Assembly: GCA_005880525.1 (NCBI GenBank)
Contig: VBFW01000018.1
Coordinates: 1 to 13,020 of the forward strand
DNA: 13,020 nucleotides
Direction: 5' to 3'
DNA from: Chloroflexota bacterium
GTDB taxonomy: Bacteria > Chloroflexota > Dormibacteria > Dormibacterales > Dormibacteraceae
Shown here one piece after another: positions 7,778-13,020 of the stretch (position 1 is its first letter; the number at the start of each line of letters is the position of its first letter). Below the pieces are notes generated by a model that had not been told where the DNA came from, made no database searches, and saw only the letters and a program-made list of their open reading frames with translations. The position numbers were made by a program, and so were the translations under genes.

Positions 7778-8760
7778 TGGCTGAGATGCGCATGATCGAC
7801 GCGGTGCGCGCCGCCATCACCGAGGAGATGGAGCGCGACGAGCGGGTGCTCGTACTTGGTGAGGACGTGGGTCGCAAGGGCGGTGTGTTCGGCGCGACCG
7901 ACGGCCTGTACGCGAAGTTCGGCGAAGCTCGCGTGCTGGACACGCCGCTCGCCGAGTCGGGCATCGTGGGCATCGCGATCGGCGCGGCGCTGAACGGCCT
8001 GATCCCCATCGCCGAGATCCAGTTCGCGGACTTCATCCACCCGGCTTTCGACCAGATAGTGAGCGAGGCCGCGCGCACGCGCTATCGCTCGAACGGCGAC
8101 TGGTCTGTGCCCATGGTGATCCGCGCGCCATTCGGCGGGGGCGTTCACGGCGGGCTCTACCACTCGCAGTCGATCGAGGCGTTCTACGCGCATGTGCCGG
8201 GACTGAAGGTCGTGGTGCCGAGCACTCCCTCGGACGCCCACGGTCTTTTGAAAGCGGCGATCCGCGACCCGGATCCGGTCCTCTTCCTCGAGCACAAGAA
8301 GGTTTACCGGCTCGTCACCGAGGACGTGCCTGACGGCGACCACCTCCTCCCCATCGGTCCCGCTGTTGTGCGGCGCGAGGGTACGCGCATCAGTTGCTTC
8401 GCGTGGGGCCTGATGACCCATTTCTGCATGCAAGCCGCGGCGGATGTCGAAGGCGAAGGCATCAGCGTCGAGGTCGTCGACCTGCGAACGCTGGCGCCGC
8501 TGGACCGAGACATCATCCTCGCCTCGGTGCAGAAGACCGGAAAGGCCATGGTCGTGCACGAGGACAACCTGACCGGCGGCTTCGGCGCGGAGGTCGCCGC
8601 GACCATCGCGCAGCACGCCTTCGACAGTCTTGACGGTCCGGTCGTGCGCGTCGCGGCGCCGGACATCCCCGCCATGCCCTTCAACAACCCGCAGGAGGAA
8701 TTCTTCATGCCGAGCCCGGAGAAGATCGCCACCGCGATGCGTGCCCTTGCCGCGTACTAA
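7777..8760 (+). CDS. 2-oxoacid dehydrogenase E1 component, beta subunit (pyruvate or branched-chain type)
   Basis: The thiamine-diphosphate E1 alpha2-beta2 enzyme decarboxylates pyruvate or branched-chain 2-oxoacids and acylates the E2 lipoyl group. The 327-residue product is full length. A pyrimidine-binding transketolase domain (about 4-180) has GEDVG, LAESG with the cofactor-activating Glu60, and GGGVHGGLYHSQS with His129. A transketolase C-terminal domain (about 195-315) has VDLRTLAPLD and HEDNLTGGFGAE. The sequence looks closer to branched-chain E1 beta, but substrate cannot be fixed. No E1 alpha, E2 or E3 is adjacent, which is unusual. The ATG at 7777 has no Shine-Dalgarno; AT-rich TATACATATGCT just upstream could give a very short leader. 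It is divergent from whiA. Confidence 0.9.
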   Translation: MAEMRMIDAVRAAITEEMERDERVLVLGEDVGRKGGVFGATDGLYAKFGEARVLDTPLAESGIVGIAIGAALNGLIPIAEIQFADFIHPAFDQIVSEAARTRYRSNGDWSVPMVIRAPFGGGVHGGLYHSQSIEAFYAHVPGLKVVVPSTPSDAHGLLKAAIRDPDPVLFLEHKKVYRLVTEDVPDGDHLLPIGPAVVRREGTRISCFAWGLMTHFCMQAAADVEGEGISVEVVDLRTLAPLDRDIILASVQKTGKAMVVHEDNLTGGFGAEVAATIAQHAFDSLDGPVVRVAAPDIPAMPFNNPQEEFFMPSPEKIATAMRALAAY

Positions 8761-8783
8761 GGGAAGCCGACGTCCCCTCCCTT

Positions 8784-8803
8784 CCTCCCCGCCTGCGGGG
8801 AGG
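8784..8803 (+). promoter_or_regulatory. Hairpin covering the ribosome binding site of the M24 gene
   Basis: Arms CCTCCCCGC and GCGGGGAGG (9 bp, perfect) meet with a CT centre. The right arm contains the GGGGAGG that serves as Shine-Dalgarno for the GTG at 8807. The palindrome resembles the core of the tandem repeats found after the gene (CTCCCC-ACTTGT-GGGGAG). Confidence 0.55.
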
Positions 8804-8806
8804 AGA

Positions 8807-9850
8807 GTGCCTCAGATAGCCGATGAGGAATATCGCGCGAGACGTGAGGCGGTGGCGGCCGGCATGGACGCGATGCACCTCGACGCGGTGTGCGTCTTCT
8901 ATCCCGCGCGCGTCACTTATCTGACGGGCTTTCACCACGTGCCGACGGAGCGGCCGATAGCCCTCGTGCTCGGTCCCAACGCCTACACAGCCTTGATCGT
9001 GCCCGCGGTCGAGAAGGAACACGCGGAGACGATCCCGGGCATCGACCGGCTCGACGTGTACTTCGAATACCCCGGCCCGGAGCACCCGATGCAGCGTCTT
9101 GGTGTGGCGCTCGCGGAAGTCAGCGCGCAGCCCGAGCGGGTCGGAGCCGACCACGACGGATTCGTGCCGTACTGGGGCTACCGCGGTCCTGGCCTGTCCG
9201 ACATCACCGGCAGGCCGCCTGTCGACGCGGAGATGCTGGTCGAGACCTTGCGCCGTGCGAAGTCGGCGCAAGAGATCGAATGCATCCAGCTCAGCTGCGA
9301 CTGGGCGGCGAGGGCGCATCGGCGCATGCAGGACTCGATCGTCACCGGCAAGACCGAGATGGAGTGCTACGCGCCGGCGGCCGTTGAATCGCTGGCCGAG
9401 ATGGTGCGCGAGATGCCAGGCTGGCGGCCGCGCGGTTTCTCAGGCAACGAGCTGCCGGCGATGTTCGTGGGCGGTCGCTCGACGGCGATGCCCCACGGCT
9501 TCGTGCGCGGCCACGGCGTGCAGAAGGGCGACGTGCTGGTCACGGGAGCCGGGGCCGACATCGACGGCTACCACAGCGAGCTCGAGAGAACGATGTTCGT
9601 AGGCGAGCCGACGGCGGCGCAGGAGCGCGCATTCGACGCGATGCTCAAGCTCCAGGCGCACGCCATCGACACGATGTCGCCGGGTGTGCCTGCAGCCGAG
9701 GTGGAGCTGGCCGTCGTGCGGCTAGCGCATGAGCTGGGCGTCAGCGACGAAGGGTTCCGCCACTCCGACACGGTGTTGATCACTCAGGAGGGCCGCCGCG
9801 TGATGACCGACTACCCGCGCGAGCTGAAGGATCTGATCATCGGTACTTGA
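8807..9850 (+). CDS. M24 (creatinase/Xaa-Pro peptidase-like) protein lacking the metal-site segment
   Basis: The 347-residue protein has a creatinase-type N-terminal domain (about 8-135, with VCVFYPARVTYLTGF) and a shortened pita-bread M24 domain. MPHGFVRGH keeps the catalytic-type His230. GAGADIDGYHSELERT (about 247-262) has Gly and Glu where metal peptidases have the two ligand Asp residues, as in creatinase-like proteins. From there only about 55 residues lead to FRHSDTVLIT (317 on); peptidases I know have close to 100. The missing part should carry the HGxGH histidine and EPGxY glutamate. The C-terminus (VMTDYPRELKDLI) is normal. It may be a pseudoenzyme or a decaying gene. The GTG start at 8807 is supported by GGGGAGG. 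It follows E1 beta by 46 nt, probably in one operon. Confidence 0.85.
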   Translation: MPQIADEEYRARREAVAAGMDAMHLDAVCVFYPARVTYLTGFHHVPTERPIALVLGPNAYTALIVPAVEKEHAETIPGIDRLDVYFEYPGPEHPMQRLGVALAEVSAQPERVGADHDGFVPYWGYRGPGLSDITGRPPVDAEMLVETLRRAKSAQEIECIQLSCDWAARAHRRMQDSIVTGKTEMECYAPAAVESLAEMVREMPGWRPRGFSGNELPAMFVGGRSTAMPHGFVRGHGVQKGDVLVTGAGADIDGYHSELERTMFVGEPTAAQERAFDAMLKLQAHAIDTMSPGVPAAEVELAVVRLAHELGVSDEGFRHSDTVLITQEGRRVMTDYPRELKDLIIGT

Positions 9851-9858
9851 TGGTCGGG

Positions 9859-10051
9859 CACCCTCCCCACTTGTGGGGAGGGAGCAGGGGTGGGGGTGGT
9901 GTACCTGGCTACCCCGACTACCCCGACACCCTCCCCACTTGTGGGGAGGGAGCAGGGGTGGGGGGTGGTGTACCTGGCTACCCCGGCTACCCGGACACCC
10001 TCCCCACTGGTGGGGATGGAGCCGGGGTGGGGGTGGTGTACTGGCTACCCC
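9859..10051 (+). repeat. Tandem 68/69-bp repeats, 2.8 copies, palindromic and G-rich
   Basis: Three head-to-tail copies start at 9859, 9927 and 9996 (68 bp, 69 bp and a partial 56 bp). Each has a palindrome, perfect in copies 1 and 2 (CCCTCCCCAC-TT-GTGGGGAGGG), then a G-run block (GGGGTGGGGGTGG) and GTACCTGGCTACCCC. Copies 1 and 2 each fit a four-run G-quadruplex pattern on the plus strand (9875-9896, 9943-9965); copy 3 has diverged. No plus-strand frame keeps a stop through most of the block, so frames read through artificially. It fills the space between the M24 stop and the permease and resembles REP-like elements. Confidence 0.85.
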
Positions 10052-10075
10052 GCGGAAGGCTTACTCTCGGGTTCT

Positions 10076-11905
10076 GTGAGCTCGGATTCGGTCGCCAGAC
10101 GGGGCCGGAGGCCAGGCGACCTCCGCGTCGTGATCCGGCGTCCGGCCAAGCTCCCGCGCACGCTGGGCGCGCCGGCGCTGTTCGCCGCTTGCTACGGCAA
10201 TGTCGGCTCGAGCATCTACTACGCGCTGGGCGTGACCGCGGCGTTTGCGCTCGGCCTCACCCCTCTCGCGCTCATCCTCGCCGGATTCATCTTCATCACG
10301 ACCGCGCTCAACTACGCCGAAGGCACCGCCGCCCTCCCACACGCGGGCGGCAGCTCGAGCTTCGCGCGGCGCGCGTTCAACGAACCGATCGGCTTCCTGG
10401 TCGGCTGGATCCAGCTGCTCAACTTCGCGGCGACCGTATCCATCTCCGCGTACACCGCCATCTCCTATCTCGGCGTGTTCGGCAAGTACGTGCCGCTGTT
10501 CCAGACGTTCCATGATCCACTGTCGCACGCTCTCGCCGCCGTCACTCTGACCGGCCTCCTTATGGTCCTGAACATCGTCGGCATTCAGGAATCGAGCGCC
10601 ATCAATGTTTTTCTGGCGATGGTCGACCTCGTCACGCAGTTGGCGCTTGTGATCCTCGGCGTCTGGCTGCTGCTGCACTGGGATGTCGTGTGGCACAACA
10701 TCCAGTGGGGCATCGCGCCGACCTGGGGCAACTTCCTCGCGAGCATCTCTCTCGCGATGGTCACGTACACGGGCATCGAGACCATCTCCAACCTGAGCGA
10801 GGAGGCAAGGAATCCCGGCAAGAGCGTGCCCCGCGCTTATTTCGGCGTCATCGTCGCCGTGCTGGCGGTATCGGCTGTGCTGCCCACCGTTGGCATGAGC
10901 CAATTCCCGGTGCACCTTACCTCGCAGGGTATGTACGTGACCGACCTGGCCGTGGCCTGGAAAGACGATCCGGTTGCCGGGATCGTCTCCAAGTTTCCGA
11001 TCGATTGGCTTGCTTACTGGGCGGGCATCTGGGTAGGGATTCTCGCCTTCACGATCCTCATCATCGCCACCAACGCCGGGCTCATCGGCATCTCGCGCCT
11101 GAGCTACTCGCTCGCGCAGAACGACCTCTTCCCGAAGGCGTTCTCGCGGCTGCACTCGAAGTTCAAGACGCCGTACGTGTCGATCATCGTCTTCGGCATC
11201 GTCGCGGCCGCGCTCATCCTCCCGGCTCAGATCGACCTGCTCGGTGCTGTATACGCGCTCGCGGCCACCTTCGCTTTTGCCACCGCCCACCTCGCGGTGA
11301 TGCGCTTACGTTTCGTCGAGCCGGACCTGTATCGACCGTATGAGATGCCTTTCAACATTCCCTACGGCCGCGCGAGCATCCCGGTGCTGTCAATCGTCGG
11401 AGCGCTCGCGATCGGCACGGTCTTCACACAGCTCGTCTTCCAGAACATCTCCAGCTCGACCTGGATCTTTCTCGTGTGGCTGGTACTCGGCGCGGCGGGA
11501 TTCGTCTGGTATCGCAAGCGTCGCAAGGAGCCCTGGTGGGAGCCTCTGGAAGTACCGCCTCCGCCGGATCGCGAGGTGGCGAGGGGCCCGATCGAGCCGC
11601 ATCCGACGGCTGCTCGCTACCGGCTCGGAAGGCGCGAGAAGGTGCTCGCGCATGCGGCGCCCATTCCGGAGCGGCGCGTGCGGCGCCGTCACCGCCTGCT
11701 CGGCGTCCAGTTGTTCTTTGCGCGGCACGGCTACGTTCGCGGAGCGCTCATCGTGGCGGTGTTTGCGGCGGTCAGCGGGCTGGCCGTCGGGGTGGACCTG
11801 TCGGCCGCGGACCCGTTTGGCTCAGGCCTCGGATGGTCGCCCGGCATCGTGCTGACGGCGCTGCTTTCGGCCTACCTGCTGAACCGGGGTCGCGCCGAGC
11901 GTTAG
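10076..11905 (+). CDS. APC-superfamily amino-acid permease with a C-terminal extension
   Basis: A secondary transporter of the amino acid-polyamine-organocation superfamily. From the GTG at 10076 it has 609 residues. GNVGSSIYYALG (41-52) is the TM1 unwound-helix region, and MVTYTGIETISNLSEEARNPGKSVPRA (228-254, in two joined parts) matches the TM6 and following-loop consensus. About twelve helices precede a basic cytoplasmic stretch (about 480-545, rich in Arg and Pro) and two extra hydrophobic segments (about 555-578 and 588-604). The frame is open back to 9890, but that part only translates the tandem repeats. A GTG at 10130 is another possible start; neither has a well-placed Shine-Dalgarno. 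The substrate is unknown; the neighbouring E1 beta and M24 genes fit amino-acid uptake. Its stop is 5 nt from the convergent epimerase stop. Confidence 0.88.
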   Translation: MSSDSVARRGRRPGDLRVVIRRPAKLPRTLGAPALFAACYGNVGSSIYYALGVTAAFALGLTPLALILAGFIFITTALNYAEGTAALPHAGGSSSFARRAFNEPIGFLVGWIQLLNFAATVSISAYTAISYLGVFGKYVPLFQTFHDPLSHALAAVTLTGLLMVLNIVGIQESSAINVFLAMVDLVTQLALVILGVWLLLHWDVVWHNIQWGIAPTWGNFLASISLAMVTYTGIETISNLSEEARNPGKSVPRAYFGVIVAVLAVSAVLPTVGMSQFPVHLTSQGMYVTDLAVAWKDDPVAGIVSKFPIDWLAYWAGIWVGILAFTILIIATNAGLIGISRLSYSLAQNDLFPKAFSRLHSKFKTPYVSIIVFGIVAAALILPAQIDLLGAVYALAATFAFATAHLAVMRLRFVEPDLYRPYEMPFNIPYGRASIPVLSIVGALAIGTVFTQLVFQNISSSTWIFLVWLVLGAAGFVWYRKRRKEPWWEPLEVPPPPDREVARGPIEPHPTAARYRLGRREKVLAHAAPIPERRVRRRHRLLGVQLFFARHGYVRGALIVAVFAAVSGLAVGVDLSAADPFGSGLGWSPGIVLTALLSAYLLNRGRAER

Positions 11906-11910
11906 CGCCG

Positions 11911-12849
11911 TCAGCTCACGAGTGCGAGCTCGTTGTGCCGATTGGCGTAGCCGGGGTGCGAGGGGTGCGCGACGCGGTACCAGGCCAGCGTCTCCGCGAG
12001 CGCATCCTCCAGCGCTGACGGTTCGAAGCCGAGCTCGCTGCGCGCCCGGTCGATCGCGTAACCCGCCGGCCGTTTCGGATTGGGGCCGTACGGGCTCGCG
12101 CCTTCCGGCAGGTCTTTGAAAGGGACCGGGTGAAGGTTCGCAGGCTTCGCCATCGCTCGTGCGATGCCTTCGATCACAGCGCGCAGGCTCACCCCTTCGA
12201 AGCCTACGTTGTAGGCGCGGTGGTTGGCTTGCTTGCGGGGATCGCAGGCCAGCGCGCACGCGTAGCCGACGTCCTTCACCCACGCCAGGCCTGCCTGCCT
12301 CTCGTAGGTCTCCTGCGGCACCAGCAGCGGGCCTCCGTCCTCGACCCGCTGGATGTAGGCCGCGATGCGCAGCGTTCGATCAGCCGCGCCGAACACCGCC
12401 GGCGGGCGAACCACGGTCCAGGGAAACTCGCTCGCGCGCGACAGGGCCGTCTCGCACCAGCGCTTGCCGGCCATGTAATCGAGCTCGGCCGGCGGTAGGC
12501 CGTCAAGAGGCACGAAGTCTGCCTCCGCGGCGGGCCGGCCGTCGATGTCTGGGTAGACGACGCCGCTCGAGACGAAGACGTACCGGTGCCCGGCGAAGCT
12601 GCGGATCATCGCCTCGACCTGCTTCGGCTTGTAACAGGCAAGATCGAGCACGACGTCAGGCTGCACCGATTCGAGCGCGCGTTGGAGCTGCGGCTCTTCG
12701 TCGCGATCGAAGGCGACGTAGCTGGTGAATGTCCCGTAGGGCCGGTCCTTGCGCCCCGCGGCGATGGTCTCGACCCCGCGGCGCATCAGCTCCTTGCAGG
12801 CGGCGGTGCCGATAAAGCCTGCGCCACCCAGCACGAGCGCCCGCGTCAA
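11911..12849 (-). CDS. NAD-dependent epimerase/dehydratase (extended SDR)
   Basis: The 312-residue product has an N-terminal Rossmann motif GGAGFIG (8-14), VFVSSGVVYPD (91-101) and an SDR catalytic pair in YMAGK (Tyr125, Lys129), followed by VVRPPAVFG typical of extended SDR proteins acting on nucleotide sugars or related substrates. The C-terminal region (YNVGFEGVSLRAVIEGIA, then SELGFEPSALEDALAETLAWY) matches the substrate-domain end of this family. The exact substrate cannot be told. The start is TTG at 12849, placed directly after the TAA of rapZ with no Shine-Dalgarno, suggesting translational coupling to rapZ. In many Gram-positive genomes yvcK/glmR occupies this position after rapZ. 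Confidence 0.85.
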   Translation of the reverse strand: MTRALVLGGAGFIGTAACKELMRRGVETIAAGRKDRPYGTFTSYVAFDRDEEPQLQRALESVQPDVVLDLACYKPKQVEAMIRSFAGHRYVFVSSGVVYPDIDGRPAAEADFVPLDGLPPAELDYMAGKRWCETALSRASEFPWTVVRPPAVFGAADRTLRIAAYIQRVEDGGPLLVPQETYERQAGLAWVKDVGYACALACDPRKQANHRAYNVGFEGVSLRAVIEGIARAMAKPANLHPVPFKDLPEGASPYGPNPKRPAGYAIDRARSELGFEPSALEDALAETLAWYRVAHPSHPGYANRHNELALVS

Positions 12850-13020
12850 TTAAATGTCGCGGGTGACGAAGTCGACGTCGATGCCGTCGATCGCACGCAG
12901 TCGGTTGGCCATCTCCGACGCGAGCACGACCGAGCGGTGGCGCCCGCCGGTGCAGCCGAAGGCGACCACGAGGTGCATGCGGCCCTTCTCGTGGTACAGC
13001 GGCATCAGGTCGGTCACGAT
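12850..13020 (-). CDS. rapZ: RapZ (YvcJ-family) RNase adapter/nucleotide-binding protein, C-terminal end
   Basis: The last 56 codons and the TAA stop are present; the gene continues beyond the right edge. The fragment reads LMPLYHEKGRMHLVVAFGCTGGRHRSVVLASEMANRL in successive parts, with GCTGGRHRSV being the family signature of the C-terminal domain. In E. coli this domain binds small RNAs and GlcN6P and directs RNase E; in Gram-positives the homologue YvcJ is a nucleotide-binding protein. The N-terminal P-loop half is outside the window. It is on the same strand as the abutting epimerase and lies in the same neighbourhood as whiA, as is usual. Confidence 0.92.
   Translation of the reverse strand: MVTDLMPLYHEKGRMHLVVAFGCTGGRHRSVVLASEMANRLRAIDGIDVDFVTRDI

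Noticed and set aside
7750..8616. 288-codon minus-strand open frame opposite the E1 beta gene.
   Set aside because: It is a mirror of a conserved gene and runs into the divergent promoter; composition is typical of a shadow frame.
9859..10051. CRISPR-like array.
   Set aside because: The copies are contiguous 68/69-bp tandem units without unique spacers, and no cas gene is nearby.
9890..10075. N-terminal extension of the APC permease (open frame from 9890).
   Set aside because: It only translates the tandem repeats, giving repeated VVYLATP and TPSPLVG units. All three plus frames are open here because the repeat happens to lack stops; it has no transporter resemblance.
10061..11290. 409-codon minus-strand open frame opposite the permease.
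   Set aside because: It is hydrophilic and charged exactly where the sense strand encodes membrane helices, the usual artefact of hydrophobic codons read in reverse.
11906..11910. Bidirectional terminator between the convergent permease and epimerase genes.
   Set aside because: Only 5 nt separate the stops and I saw no hairpin with a T-run there.

Overview
The window is high-GC bacterial chromosome carrying a conserved housekeeping block with accessory genes set into it. The combination of whiA, rapZ, a gap-pgk-tpiA-gpmA glycolytic cluster, secG and a lipoprotein solute-binding protein is typical of the Terrabacteria side of the bacterial tree (Actinobacteriota, Chloroflexota and relatives). 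A soil lineage such as Dormibacterota or Chloroflexota is my inference; nothing here fixes the phylum.

Layout. Minus-strand genes run from right to left. At the right edge is the 3' end of rapZ (12850-13020), with a nucleotide-sugar-type epimerase (11911-12849) abutting it. A plus-strand block follows: a 2-oxoacid dehydrogenase E1 beta subunit (7777-8760), an M24 creatinase-like protein with its metal-site segment missing (8807-9850), three G-rich tandem repeats (9859-10051) and an APC amino-acid permease (10076-11905). Divergent from that block is the main minus-strand operon whiA-gap-pgk-tpiA-gpmA (7705 down to 3001), packed with overlapping or abutting genes and ending in strong hairpins. 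Next come Mn-superoxide dismutase (2182-2784), a membrane permease plus TetR repressor pair with its own promoter and palindromic operator (512-2159), secG (229-480), and the start of an extracytoplasmic peptide/solute-binding lipoprotein (1-218).

How it works together. The central operon encodes the consecutive lower-glycolysis steps from triose phosphates to 2-phosphoglycerate, headed by the WhiA regulator. The permease-tetR pair looks like a self-regulated efflux or stress-response module. The plus-strand block (E1 beta, M24 protein, permease) suggests amino-acid or peptide use, but E1 beta has no alpha subunit or E2 beside it here.

Start codons are unusually varied. Besides ATG and GTG, the best-supported starts include TTG (solute-binding protein, tpiA, epimerase), probably ATT (whiA, with a near-perfect Shine-Dalgarno) and possibly CTG (pgk, overlapping the gap stop codon).

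I see no CRISPR array, tRNA, rRNA, transposase or phage gene. Most of the window is ordinary metabolism. The items most worth a second look are the deleted M24 protein, the tandem palindromic/G-quadruplex repeats, the ATT start of whiA and the TetR operator.
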